From assembly GCF_014077505.1 (NCBI RefSeq), contig NZ_JACGWA010000007.1, forward strand, positions 123,099-187,098: 64,000 bases of DNA, in the 5' to 3' direction. This document shows positions 37,601 through 46,331 of the stretch, in pieces (the first letter of the stretch is position 1; each line of letters begins with the position of its first letter). The translations under genes were made by a program, and so were the position numbers. Source of the DNA: Colwellia sp. BRX10-3. GTDB taxonomy: Bacteria > Pseudomonadota > Gammaproteobacteria > Enterobacterales > Alteromonadaceae. The notes under the pieces were generated by a model. It was given only the letters and a program-made list of their open reading frames with translations. It was not told where the DNA came from and did no database searches.

Positions 37601-40600
37601 GCTAATAATACTGCTGTTTATAACGCAACGGCTACTGATGCTGAACTCGGAAATATTACTTGGGGCCTCATGGATGCCAATAGTGCCTTTATTATTGATT
37701 CGTTAACCGGCGTAATAACCATCAACGATAATAGCTCCTTAGATTTTGAAACATTCACTACTTATGATTTACAACTGAGCGCGACAGATGATGGTGTACC
37801 AGCACAATCGGATAATATATTAATCACGGTGATTTTAACCGATGTCAATGAGAAGCCAACATTAACAGCTACGCCGACATCACAAGTAATTAGTGAGAAA
37901 GCTCAAGTTAACGACGCGATCTCGAGTATTTCTGCCACAGACCCAGAAAATGATCCACAAACGTGGTCTATGATTGCGGGCAATGAAAACGGTATTTTTG
38001 ATATTGATAGCGCTGGAAACATTACAGTAATTGATACCACTGAATTAAATTATGAAACCACAACACAATATATATTAACCATTAAAGCGGCAGATTCGAG
38101 CACTCCTGCTATTTTTGAAACCATTGATATTACTGTTGATGTTTCTGATGTTATTGAAAATCAGGTATTAGCACTAGATGCTTTGTTTGGTGTAAATGGT
38201 ATAACAACATTTAATACCTACTCTTATAATAGTGATGACAATTTAGTGAGTGTTTTACGCCAAGTTGATGGGAAATTACTCTTGGTTGCCAATATATCTT
38301 TTCAAGGTAATGACAATGTGGGCGTTATCAGATTAAATATTGATGGCTCCCTTGATGTTAGCTACGGTATTCAAGGAAGAAAAACCTTTAATTTTGTTAA
38401 TAGTCAATTTGCCAGTAAAGCTATTTTGGACTCATCAGAAAACTTATATATTGTTGGTACTGAAAATAATTCTAATGATTATCCTTTTGTATTGAAAGTA
38501 GACAATACGGGGAGTTTAGATACCAGCTTTAATAGTGATGGCAAGTTTGAGTTCAGCTTTGCTGAGTCAAGTTACGGTCAAGATATCCTTCTCCATAGTA
38601 ATGGCTTTATTTATATCGCCAGTGATGGTTTCAGTTCTACTCATTCTACTCACACGCTGAAAATGCTGCGTATTGATATTGCTGGTAATCTAGTTAATTT
38701 AAACTCAGATAGTGGTTTTGGTGAGTTTGATTTATTTGCATCGTTCAAGTTTTATCCGGTTGGCATAGCTGAATTATCAACTGGAGAATTAGTGGTAATG
38801 GGCACAAGTGATAATACTTTCCAAGTAGATTTCGCGACTGCTGTGTTAAATCAAAACGATTTTGCTCAGAACGGTTTAGTTACTGCTAAATTTGATCTAG
38901 CCCAACTTATAGATGGCAGTGGTGCCTCTATTGATAAAATAAACAGTTATTCAAGTTTTAATAATGATAGCTTTTTACTGGTCGGCGCTTCAGATTATTT
39001 AGGAGGACAACCTGAATCTGCCTTATTAAAAATAGATGTGACCAATTCAACCATTGTTGCAAATACGAGTTTTGCTACATCAGGTGCCTTGATCGATGAC
39101 GTCGATGGAAATAATTTTGAATTCTCAGAAATAGTGACTTCAAGCCTTGATAGTGCTGGCAATATTACTTTTGTCTCAATTGCTAATATTGGTGAAGATG
39201 GCGAAAGTTATTTTGTTGAACAATTAACCAGTAGTGGTGACTTTAATGTAGGTTTTTCCTCAGTTGTATTTCGGTCAAACTATACTATGAAACCCAAAGC
39301 ACAATTGATTGTAGATCCGAGTACGGATGAGTTACTTTTAGCAAGTACTGTCGAAATAAACGTTAATGCAGATATTAACTTTAAGAAGTTGTTAAATGAC
39401 GGTACTGAGGTTGTGGCGAGTGCACAAACATTTAACTTTACCGGCAGTGACGAAACACTTGTGGATATCGATTTATTGACGGTATCACCTAATAGCAGTG
39501 CTTTATGGGTTAACACAGATAAGCTTGTTGGAGTAGCAGAAACCAGTGGAACTATAGCTTTATTGGATAGTGATGGGAAAATAGATCATCGTTTAAATAA
39601 TGGCAAAACTACCGTAATAGGTGGTGATTTTCCATATGGCCCTTCACTAGAATTAGCAGACGGCAGTTTGATCTATACAAACTATAAGAAATTCGATTGG
39701 ATTCCTTTTTTAATTCATAAGATCACAGATAAAAACTTTACGGTTGATGAAAACTTTGTTCCTGGTTTTGGTTATGCGCAAGTGAATCTTCCATTTGGTT
39801 CAGAAGTCAATGCTATTGCCTATGATGCCTTCAGCGACCATATCATTATTGTTGGTACTGTTGTTAGCGAGGGAACTGATGTCTTTGTCGTAAAAGTTAA
39901 TGCAACGGATGGCACATTATTCTCTGGTGGTAGTTATGTCGATGGCTTAGTTGTTATCAATGTGCCAGGTAATAACTCAGAAACTTTAAACCGTATAATC
40001 CCTCAAGGCGATGGGAGTTTAATTGGGTTAGGCTCTTTAAGCGTTGCTGGCTTCTCTAATCCATATTTATTAAAAATAGATGCGGGTGGAGCTCTTGATA
40101 GCAGTTTTAACGGTGTTGGCTTTAAAAGTTATGATTTAGGTACGATTGGAGAAAATATTACAGAGGAAGACTTTGTTCAATTGGCCGATAGCTCTCTCAT
40201 TTTTAACGCCAACAACAGTACATCAGGTACCAGTTTTGTTGTTAAAACTGATACCGCAGGCGTTCTTGATGGTGCTTTTGCTAATTCGGGGTTACTTGAA
40301 TTAGACCTAGGTACTTCGGTGACTAAAGTGACCGATATCACCCTAGATGATAGTGGGAGTCTTTATGCTGTAGGTCATGTCACTAATGTTGATGATGATA
40401 GCTTAGTGGTAAAAATATCTTCTGTTGATGGCAGTTTAGATCCTTTGTTTAATGCGTTCAGTTCTCCTGGTTACTGGGTTTTTGATGAAGGCAGCAGCGA
40501 TAAGCTAAATAAAGTATTATTTGACCCATTAAAAAGTCGAATCATTTTAGGTGATACTACTTCTGGTCCATTAGGGCTTGTTGACATTAGAGTGCGAGCT

Positions 40601-40627
40601 TTTAACCTTATACAAGATGATAATTAA
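34676..40627 (+). CDS. Giant lipoprotein with tandem 95-residue VCBS/cadherin-like repeats and delta-60 repeats
   Basis: ATG 34676 (spaced from GGAA) gives 1983 residues with a lipoprotein signal, Cys in LSSCGGS about residue 22. The order is: an Ig/fibronectin-like region to about 300, seven Ig-like repeats of the VNDAPxANND...NEG.S..IDLR.NDSD...NNNDG.VTY.HNGSETLTDSFTYTINDGS type (about 305-957), two cadherin-like domains (about 960-1165), and a C-terminal beta-propeller of delta-60 (DUF5122) repeats with the GSLD.SF pattern. Six of the Ig repeats are exactly 285 bases long. It is likely a surface or matrix adhesin-like protein. Its place after a SLAM-like barrel and a FecR protein suggests a dedicated secretion set. 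Confidence 0.8.
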   Translation: MESLPKKCLILGVLIFSLSSCGGSKSEKESAPSLPIAEVIAPTESSLSTVKASSLAQVSFNYIASETVSESQPATAVLDLPDQSKTIMGNILLALDVIDLAGIEQISLDFSNGNPEIPALEICGFNSGSCLSDDFNEVSGDNSNYRLFINGINPHDYNWQSGPNTIKVWVDNSAGERSVATTFNLNWQAVVIAQTQAEFTNVTGNDTTGVFVGDLSISWSEVADYQFYNVFIATESGVNSDNVTELTDGQARLSLVENNVIIAGLDATKEYFFTVSGVNDGGESAFSLQKSVIDLTRGAPVVQDDFAELDENSSIILNVLANDSDDSSLSFIELNNGTNGLVIDNGDGTVTYSHDGSETTSDQFTYKVTNGEFTSATATVTLVINLVNDAPKAIDDIANVNEGGEVTIDLRINDSDEETLTTELTITDISIANYGTVVNNNDGTVSYRHNGSETLTDSFTYTISDGSLDSLPATVSINVSAVNDAPVANNDVATLNEGTSVVIDLRSNDIDAETATNALIVTNISAATNGTIVNNNDGSVTYIHNGSETLSDSFTYTINDGSVDSAPASVSITVIAVNDAPVANNDTGTVNESASTIIDLRSNDTDEETATNALIVTNISAASNGTIVNNNDGSVTYIHNGSETLTDSFSYTINDGSADSAPATVSISVNPINDAPIANNDTGTVNEGVSTIIDLRSNDSDAETATNALIVTNLSSASNGTVVNNNDGTVTYTHNGSETLTDSFTYTINDGSVDSAPATVSITVTAVNDTPIANNDTGAVNEGASTIIDLRGNDSDAETANNALTVTNLSSASNGTVVNNNDGTVTYTHNGSETLTDSFTYTINDGSVDSAPATVSIMVTAVNDAPIANNDMGAVNEGASTIIDLRSNDSDAETAANTLTVTNISTATNGTIVNNNDGTATYTHNGSETLTDSFTYTINDGSLDSAPATVSITVTAVNDAPVITSADNVSMAENTANNTAVYNATATDAELGNITWGLMDANSAFIIDSLTGVITINDNSSLDFETFTTYDLQLSATDDGVPAQSDNILITVILTDVNEKPTLTATPTSQVISEKAQVNDAISSISATDPENDPQTWSMIAGNENGIFDIDSAGNITVIDTTELNYETTTQYILTIKAADSSTPAIFETIDITVDVSDVIENQVLALDALFGVNGITTFNTYSYNSDDNLVSVLRQVDGKLLLVANISFQGNDNVGVIRLNIDGSLDVSYGIQGRKTFNFVNSQFASKAILDSSENLYIVGTENNSNDYPFVLKVDNTGSLDTSFNSDGKFEFSFAESSYGQDILLHSNGFIYIASDGFSSTHSTHTLKMLRIDIAGNLVNLNSDSGFGEFDLFASFKFYPVGIAELSTGELVVMGTSDNTFQVDFATAVLNQNDFAQNGLVTAKFDLAQLIDGSGASIDKINSYSSFNNDSFLLVGASDYLGGQPESALLKIDVTNSTIVANTSFATSGALIDDVDGNNFEFSEIVTSSLDSAGNITFVSIANIGEDGESYFVEQLTSSGDFNVGFSSVVFRSNYTMKPKAQLIVDPSTDELLLASTVEINVNADINFKKLLNDGTEVVASAQTFNFTGSDETLVDIDLLTVSPNSSALWVNTDKLVGVAETSGTIALLDSDGKIDHRLNNGKTTVIGGDFPYGPSLELADGSLIYTNYKKFDWIPFLIHKITDKNFTVDENFVPGFGYAQVNLPFGSEVNAIAYDAFSDHIIIVGTVVSEGTDVFVVKVNATDGTLFSGGSYVDGLVVINVPGNNSETLNRIIPQGDGSLIGLGSLSVAGFSNPYLLKIDAGGALDSSFNGVGFKSYDLGTIGENITEEDFVQLADSSLIFNANNSTSGTSFVVKTDTAGVLDGAFANSGLLELDLGTSVTKVTDITLDDSGSLYAVGHVTNVDDDSLVVKISSVDGSLDPLFNAFSSPGYWVFDEGSSDKLNKVLFDPLKSRIILGDTTSGPLGLVDIRVRAFNLIQDDN
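35837..37546 (+). repeat. Six tandem 285-base coding repeats
   Basis: Unit starts are at 35837, 36122, 36407, 36692, 36977 and 37262 and the next homologous point is 37547, so each unit is exactly 285 bases (95 codons). The later units are nearly identical at the DNA level (for example the AATAATAACGATGGCAC block recurs), the first one more diverged. Such arrays change copy number by recombination. A further, shorter and diverged unit precedes the array at about 35577. Confidence 0.9.
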
Positions 40628-40653
40628 TAAATAGTATGAATACGTAGATACGA

Positions 40654-40699
40654 ATCGTTGGTTAATTATGTGGTACTCAGAGTATAAGTAACCAACGAT
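40654..40699. other. Perfect 11-base inverted repeat
   Basis: ATCGTTGGTTA (40654-40664) and TAACCAACGAT (40689-40699) are perfect inverted copies with a 24-base loop, in the short gap between the giant lipoprotein and the MBL-fold gene. No T-run follows, so it may be an operator, mRNA hairpin or weak terminator. Confidence 0.5.
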
Positions 40700-40744
40700 G
40701 TAAGATAAATTCAATATTTTAGCCATTTATTAAGTAGAGTTAAT

Positions 40745-41569
40745 ATGAAAGTAAGCTTTTATGGTACCAGAGGTTCATGTCCATCGCCGGGTAAAGACAC
40801 CCTTAAGTATGGTGGAAATACCGCTTGTACTTTAATTGAAGCAAACAATGGTAAAAAGCTTATTTTAGATGCTGGCACCGGTATTCGTAGACTAGGTGAT
40901 GAACTTGTCAAACAACAGGAAGATATCTACTTGTTGGTAACTCATAATCATTTCGATCATATTCAAGGCTTTCCATTTTTCAAACCAGCCTTTCAAGCAC
41001 AAAGAAATATTTATATCTATCCGGCAATAACTCAACCCAATGAACCTAAAGCTATCGTTGAACAAATGCACGGAAGTTATTCGCCCATTGCCAGTACTAT
41101 GCTGCAGGCTAATATTCAATTTCAATTTCCTGATTGGCAACTACAGCCAATAATAATTAATGGCTTTAGTGTTTCCAGACAACCGATTAATCATCCCAAT
41201 GGTGGTATGGCGTATTTAATTTCTTGTGACAATAAAACCGTTGCTTACGTTACTGACAATGAGTTGAATTTTCCAAATCCTGTAGTTACTATTTCTCAAT
41301 GGATAAGTATTGTTAGCGATGTCGATTTACTGATCCATGATGGTCAATATGTCGCGTCAGATATGCCCCTGAAATTTGGTTGGGGTCATTCCTTGATTTC
41401 AGAAAGCCTAGATTTAGCTGTGCAAGCAAAAGTGAAAAATTTAGCCATTTATAGTCATGATCCAGAACGAACTGACGATGAACTTGATCAGTTACAAGCA
41501 GAAATTAATAATATGAATCAGAACGTAAATGCTTTTTTAAGTATGGAAGGGCAAGTAGTACAATTGTAG
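40745..41569 (+). CDS. MBL-fold metallo-hydrolase
   Basis: The 274-residue protein has the metallo-beta-lactamase signature THNHFDH (about 60-66, in LLVTHNHFDHIQGFPFF), preceded by FYGTRGSCPSPGKDTLKYGGNTACTLIE and LILDAGTGIRRLG, the beginning of the PhnP/phosphodiesterase-like MBL group. Further ligands are visible in the NHPNGG, VTDNE and IHDGQY stretches. Substrates of this group include cyclic phosphodiesters. Lying just before an adenylate cyclase and a cyclic-nucleotide-binding channel, it could hydrolyse a cyclic nucleotide, but this is inference. The ATG starts 117 bases after the giant lipoprotein; the cyclase follows after 48 bases. Confidence 0.8.
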   Translation: MKVSFYGTRGSCPSPGKDTLKYGGNTACTLIEANNGKKLILDAGTGIRRLGDELVKQQEDIYLLVTHNHFDHIQGFPFFKPAFQAQRNIYIYPAITQPNEPKAIVEQMHGSYSPIASTMLQANIQFQFPDWQLQPIIINGFSVSRQPINHPNGGMAYLISCDNKTVAYVTDNELNFPNPVVTISQWISIVSDVDLLIHDGQYVASDMPLKFGWGHSLISESLDLAVQAKVKNLAIYSHDPERTDDELDQLQAEINNMNQNVNAFLSMEGQVVQL

Positions 41570-41617
41570 GCCGTTATCATTATTATAATCTTCACGATGC
41601 AAGGAATAATTATCTAG

Positions 41618-43837
41618 GTGTTTAGTTATATTAAAAATAAGAAAAATGCCATTCTTGCTGGTCTGCTTATTAGCTCATGTGTTATTTTTTTACAATTCAC
41701 TTCCCAGCCGGACGTAAAGCAATTACTGGCTAGGTTCGACGGTATATTTTACGATCTTAGACTGAGATCTACGCTAGAAGATAGAGGCTTAACTGATCAA
41801 GCTATTTTTATCATTGATATTGATGAGAAAAGCTTAGCAGCTGAAGGTCGTTGGCCTTGGTCACGCAGAAAGTTAGCTGATCTAGTGAATAAATTAGCAG
41901 AAGCAGGCGTCGCTGTTGTCGCATTTGATGTGTTATTTTCAGAGCCAGAAAGAAATCCCGCTGATGTTATAACAAAGCATTTACGCGCTGTGAATATGGA
42001 CATTCCCAGATTTCTTAGCGAAGCAAAATTAGCCTTAGATGCTGATCGATTATTTTCCGATAGTTTGTCTAATACTGATACTGTGCTTGGACTTTTGTTC
42101 CAAGATGAAGATAAATTAAGTAAAGGACAATTGCCTTTAAGTGTTATCAATAAGCCAGTTGATATTGATTTAAATAAACTAATACGCGTATCTTTTCCCA
42201 ATTACGAAAGCAATATCGACATTTTGCAATCTCAAACTTTTGGTAGTGGTTTTATTAATTCAACTCCAGATGAAGACGGCTTTATTAGACGGGCTGCGTT
42301 AATTGCTGAATATAAAGGTGAATTTTATCCATCATTAGCACTAGAAGCCGCTAGGTTACTGACTTTTACCGATAAAATAGATCTAGAGATTGTCGATATT
42401 GGTAAAGGCGTAAAACAAATTGCGGGGGTTAAATGGGGTAACGATGTTATACCAACAGATGCCGCAGGTAGAGTGTTAATACCCTTTAGGGGCAAGCGTA
42501 AAAGCTTCCCCTATATATCGGCAACGGATGTATTGAGTGGTAAAGTTGCACTGAATAAATTAGAAGGTTCAGTAGTCTTTGTTGGTACAAGTGCTGTCGG
42601 ATTATCTGACTTAAGGGCAACACCCGTTGAGTTAGCCTATCCAGGTGTTGAAGTTCATGCCAATGTTCTTGAAGGACTATTACATCCTGAAATTTTGCCA
42701 CACCAGCCAGATTGGTGGGAGGCTGCAATCGCTATAATTTTATTTGTTTTAGCGGTATTTTGTGTATTCTTATTTCCAGCAATTGGACCGTTACCGTTAA
42801 TGATAACTGGTACTTTAGTTATGGTAATCACTACCTATGCAAACTTTTGGCTTTGGCAACAGCATCATATTAGTTTGATGTTAACTACCAGTTTATTGCT
42901 GATTTTCTTGGTTGGGTTTTATAATTTAGCTCTCGGGTTTTTTAAAGAAAATAGTCAAAAGAAAATCATTAAAAGTATTTTTGACCAATACGTCCCTCCT
43001 GCCCATATTGATAAAATGTTAGCAGATCCCAGTTCAGTGAATTTAGATGGTGAAAGAAAAGAAATGACGGTACTTTTTTCTGATATTCGTAGTTTCACGT
43101 CAATTTCAGAGTCTTTAAGTGCATCTGATCTGAAGAATTTATTAAATAAATATTTTAACCCTATTACCAAAAGTATCTTTGATCATAAAGGAACGATTGA
43201 TAAATATGTTGGTGACATGGTGATGGCTTTTTGGGGAGCACCTTTAAATGATCCTGAACATGCGCAAAATGCCTTAAAAGCCGCGTTGGATATGCTTGAT
43301 ATTACCACGCGCTTAAGAGTGGAATTTAAACAAGCGGGTCTGCCTGAGATTTATGTTGGTATTGGTCTGAATACAGGTGATATGAGTGTTGGTGATATGG
43401 GATCAGAATATCGCAGAGCCTATACAGTTCTAGGCGATGCGGTGAACCTTGGAGCTAGATTAGAGAGCTTAACAAAGTACTACGGCGTTGAGTGCTTAGT
43501 TAGTGAGAATACTAAAGTGCAATGCCCTGATTATAGTTTCAGATTTATGGATTGTGTAAAGGTGAAAGGTAAAAGTGAGCCGGTTACTATTTTTGAACCC
43601 TTGAATGAAACACAATTGGCTGAAGTGACGTTTGATGAAGAAATTGCAGCTTATGAGCAAGCTTATCAATATTATTTATCGCAAGATTGGGCTTTGGCAA
43701 AGCAAGCATTTATAGAAATATCATCTACTTATAAAGACCGGAAAATTTATCAAATATATATAGACCGGATTAGTACGCTAGTAGATTTGCCGTATATTGA
43801 AGACTGGAATGGCGTGTTTACTCATACCGATAAATAA
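41618..43837 (+). CDS. CHASE2-domain adenylate cyclase
   Basis: The 739-residue protein has one N-terminal membrane helix (about 11-28), a periplasmic CHASE2 sensor domain (about 38-355), three further helices (about 367-445) and a class III cyclase domain (about 478-650). Catalytic features are intact: FSDIRSFT and VGDMVMAF give the metal-binding Asp pair, and the Lys in IDKYVGD with the Asp in YTVLGDAVNLGARLE favour ATP over GTP. The last 70 residues look like a short helical tail. It makes cAMP in response to an unknown outside signal. The start is GTG with AAGGA rather far upstream, so the first few residues are uncertain. Confidence 0.88.
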   Translation: MFSYIKNKKNAILAGLLISSCVIFLQFTSQPDVKQLLARFDGIFYDLRLRSTLEDRGLTDQAIFIIDIDEKSLAAEGRWPWSRRKLADLVNKLAEAGVAVVAFDVLFSEPERNPADVITKHLRAVNMDIPRFLSEAKLALDADRLFSDSLSNTDTVLGLLFQDEDKLSKGQLPLSVINKPVDIDLNKLIRVSFPNYESNIDILQSQTFGSGFINSTPDEDGFIRRAALIAEYKGEFYPSLALEAARLLTFTDKIDLEIVDIGKGVKQIAGVKWGNDVIPTDAAGRVLIPFRGKRKSFPYISATDVLSGKVALNKLEGSVVFVGTSAVGLSDLRATPVELAYPGVEVHANVLEGLLHPEILPHQPDWWEAAIAIILFVLAVFCVFLFPAIGPLPLMITGTLVMVITTYANFWLWQQHHISLMLTTSLLLIFLVGFYNLALGFFKENSQKKIIKSIFDQYVPPAHIDKMLADPSSVNLDGERKEMTVLFSDIRSFTSISESLSASDLKNLLNKYFNPITKSIFDHKGTIDKYVGDMVMAFWGAPLNDPEHAQNALKAALDMLDITTRLRVEFKQAGLPEIYVGIGLNTGDMSVGDMGSEYRRAYTVLGDAVNLGARLESLTKYYGVECLVSENTKVQCPDYSFRFMDCVKVKGKSEPVTIFEPLNETQLAEVTFDEEIAAYEQAYQYYLSQDWALAKQAFIEISSTYKDRKIYQIYIDRISTLVDLPYIEDWNGVFTHTDK

Positions 43838-43911
43838 ACAGTTGCCAAATATATTTTATGGAATATATGGCGACATACTGATACACCAATGATAATAATG
43901 TTGGAGTTTTA

Positions 43912-45438
43912 ATGATCCTAACCACTATGTTTACCGCCAGTATTATCTCGGTAGCTTTTCTCATTACCGCAGCGCTGTTGCGAGCCTTTTCGCCGGGCAA
44001 TAATACGCAAATAAAGCGTGTCGCTTATTTTTGCTTAATTTATTTATTAACGGTTGTGTTCCTGCAGTTTTCTGAGATTTATGCGTGGAGTGAAGCTTCG
44101 AATACTGTTGATAATATTGCATTTTTAACCGGCTGGATAACCATAATTGAGCTGTCTTTAATACTTTTGTTTAAGTTAGCACTACCGAAACTTGGACAGC
44201 ATCCACCATCAATTATTGCTGATTTATTCTTAGGCATATCCATTATCATTTTAATCGCATTAACTTTGCGTAACTTTGGTGTTGATACGGCAAGTATTGT
44301 AACTACATCAGCAGTGGTAACGGGTATCTTAGCCATTGGATTACAAGCTACTCTAGGTAATATTATTGGTGGTGTAGCTTTGCAACTTGATCGTTCAATT
44401 AAAATCGGTGATTGGATACAGCTTGAAAATGGTAAACAAGGCAAAGTACAAGAAATCAGGTGGCGGCACACTGTGATACAAACCCGAGATTGGGATACGA
44501 TTATTGTACCTAACTCGTCATTGTTATCAGCCAATATTATTATTTTAGGCAAAAGGGTAGGTGAGCCATTACAGCACAGAATGTGGGTATATTTTAATGT
44601 GGATTTTCGCACTAATCCTTCACATGTTATTGAAATAGTTCAGAAAGCTCTACAAGCACCTCCTGAGATTTTAAATGTCGCTAAAACCCCACCACCCAAT
44701 TGTATATGTCTAGACTTTTCAGGAGATAATCGTGACAGCTATGCCCATTATGCTGTGCGCTATTGGCTAACAGAAATTAACGATGATGATCCAACTAGTT
44801 CTTTAATTAGGCGTCGTTTATATGCAGCCTTACAACGCGCAAATATTCCGTTAGCTATACCTGCTTCACAATTATTTATCGATAATGACAATAATGAGCG
44901 GCGGAAACGTAAAGATCAGAAAAATATAGAAAAAAGAGTTGAAGCATTAAAAGAGATTGGTTTCTTGAAAGTATTAACTGAACAAGAATATATGCAGTTG
45001 GCTAAATCATTACAACCTGTTCTATATACTCAGGGTGAGAATATAATGATCCAAAATGATCAAGCAGATTGGCTGTATATTTTAACTGAAGGTAGTGCTG
45101 AAGTTTGGGTAGGTTCAGCTAAAAAACAAAGTAAAGTAGCCGATATTACAGCCCCGACGTTTATTGGCGAAATGGGGCTTATGACCGGCGCACCAAGGAG
45201 TGCAACTATAGTAGCAAGTACAGATGTGTACTGTTATCGTTTACATCGAAATGATTTTCAAGAAATTATTACTAAACGGCCAAGTATGATAGAGCAAATA
45301 TCAACAGTTTTAGCTAAACGTGAAGTTGAAACTCAAACAATAAAAGAACGTTTAAATAAAGATGCGAAAAATCAGAAGATCGATGAAATATCTGTTCACC
45401 TATTGACAAAAATGAGCGCATTTTTTGGTTTAGATTAG
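43912..45438 (+). CDS. MscS-type channel with C-terminal cyclic-nucleotide-binding domain
   Basis: The 508 residues start with three to four membrane helices, followed by the MscS pore and beta domain: VVTGILAIGLQATLGNIIGGVALQLDRSIKIGDWI (about 137-171) and EIRWRHTVIQTRDWDTIIVPNS. Residues about 365-475 are a CRP-like domain with FIGEMGLMTGAPRSAT, the phosphate-binding cassette. Channels of this bCNG class open or close on cyclic nucleotides rather than tension. It lies 74 bases after the cyclase in the same direction, so cAMP from that enzyme is the likely ligand; this is inference. GTTGGAG lies upstream of the ATG. Confidence 0.9.
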   Translation: MILTTMFTASIISVAFLITAALLRAFSPGNNTQIKRVAYFCLIYLLTVVFLQFSEIYAWSEASNTVDNIAFLTGWITIIELSLILLFKLALPKLGQHPPSIIADLFLGISIIILIALTLRNFGVDTASIVTTSAVVTGILAIGLQATLGNIIGGVALQLDRSIKIGDWIQLENGKQGKVQEIRWRHTVIQTRDWDTIIVPNSSLLSANIIILGKRVGEPLQHRMWVYFNVDFRTNPSHVIEIVQKALQAPPEILNVAKTPPPNCICLDFSGDNRDSYAHYAVRYWLTEINDDDPTSSLIRRRLYAALQRANIPLAIPASQLFIDNDNNERRKRKDQKNIEKRVEALKEIGFLKVLTEQEYMQLAKSLQPVLYTQGENIMIQNDQADWLYILTEGSAEVWVGSAKKQSKVADITAPTFIGEMGLMTGAPRSATIVASTDVYCYRLHRNDFQEIITKRPSMIEQISTVLAKREVETQTIKERLNKDAKNQKIDEISVHLLTKMSAFFGLD

Positions 45439-45760
45439 AATTAACTCCATAGATTAAATAGATTTTTATATTTGTTATAAATACTTATTTAATAATTTAC
45501 ACCGCCAGTAATTAAGGCCGATTTACCATTTGGTCTTAATTATAAATGCTTAGTTATAGGTGCTAAGTTATATTAAAAAATTAACTTCTCAATTTATAGT
45601 ATTCAATTCCATCAAACCTACTTTTACTATTTTTCATAGGCCAATTATTCTCCCTAATACCTTAAGCTTTAATAACTAGGTGCGGGTGTAGAGAGAAGAA
45701 GGTGCTTCACAACTTAGCTCATAATTTATTTGCTATTACTTTTTATCAGGAAAATAGAAG
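45439..45760. other. Intergenic region after the MscS-type gene
   Basis: These 322 bases are AT-rich. A stem ATTAAGGCC/GGTCTTAAT (45511-45519, 45532-45540) could fold but lacks a T-run. I see no gene. Confidence 0.4.
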
Positions 45761-45784
45761 TGGTGGACGATACTGGGCTTGAAC
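45761..45784 (-). pseudogene. Remnant of a tRNA-Val 3' end
   Basis: These 24 bases are identical to the 3' end (CCA, acceptor and T-arm) of the two intact tRNA-Val genes upstream in the reading direction, then the match stops abruptly and is followed by unrelated sequence (TCGTGAATCGG...). It is either a decayed third gene of the array or an attachment-site scar. Confidence 0.75.
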
Positions 45785-45868
45785 TCGTGAATCGGCGCGG
45801 ATGGCAAAGGGTAGAATGTGCTCTGACTTTTTTTAATTAGGTTTTATTGGTTTTTGATAAATAAAGAA

Positions 45869-45944
45869 TGGTGGACGATACTGGGCTTGAACCAGTGACC
45901 CCCGCCTTGTAAGGGCGGTGCTCTCCCAACTGAGCTAATCGTCC
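45869..45944 (-). tRNA. tRNA-Val (anticodon TAC), CCA encoded
   Basis: The minus strand reads GGACGATTAGCTCAGTTGGG...ATCGTCC-ACCA. The anticodon stem CCGCC/GGCGG encloses CTTACAA, giving anticodon UAC. The length is 76 with encoded CCA. The second gene of the pair, transcribed from the promoter at 46068-46095. Confidence 0.96.
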
Positions 45945-45975
45945 ATTTTAGTTTTACTTCTATATGGCATAGAAA

Positions 45976-46051
45976 TGGTGGACGATACTGGGCTTGAACC
46001 AGTGACCCCCGCCTTGTAAGGGCGGTGCTCTCCCAACTGAGCTAATCGTCC
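45976..46051 (-). tRNA. tRNA-Val (anticodon TAC), CCA encoded
   Basis: The sequence is identical to the copy at 45869-45944, 31 bases away. It is the first gene of the pair behind the promoter. Confidence 0.96.
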
Positions 46052-46067
46052 TGCTCTATTGGGGCGT

Positions 46068-46095
46068 ATTATAGGGAGATCGAAAAAGCTGTCAA
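46068..46095 (-). promoter_or_regulatory. Promoter of the tRNA-Val pair
   Basis: The minus strand reads TTGACA (46095-46090), a 16-base spacer, and TATAAT (46073-46068), both perfect sigma-70 boxes, followed by a GC-rich discriminator (ACGCCCC) typical of stringently controlled stable-RNA promoters. Confidence 0.85.
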
Positions 46096-46331
46096 CCAAA
46101 ACTCAGTAATTTTTTATATTTTTTTTAACTATTTAGCTTGAGCGCTCTAAATTTAGACAGACTGATGGTTTTGTGAACTTTGTTTTTATTTGTCATCTAT
46201 CATAGCCAATAAATTTAACGCGCTAAAAGGTGTATTTCCTGTGCTTGCCTGATAAAATACTGGCAACTTTATTAATAACCTTTGTTTAATTTATTTACTT
46301 AAACAAATAGATATATTTCATTGAGACTTTT

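Noticed and set aside
45511..45540. Hairpin after the MscS-type gene as a terminator
   Set aside because: There is a G-U pair and no T-run; support is too weak.
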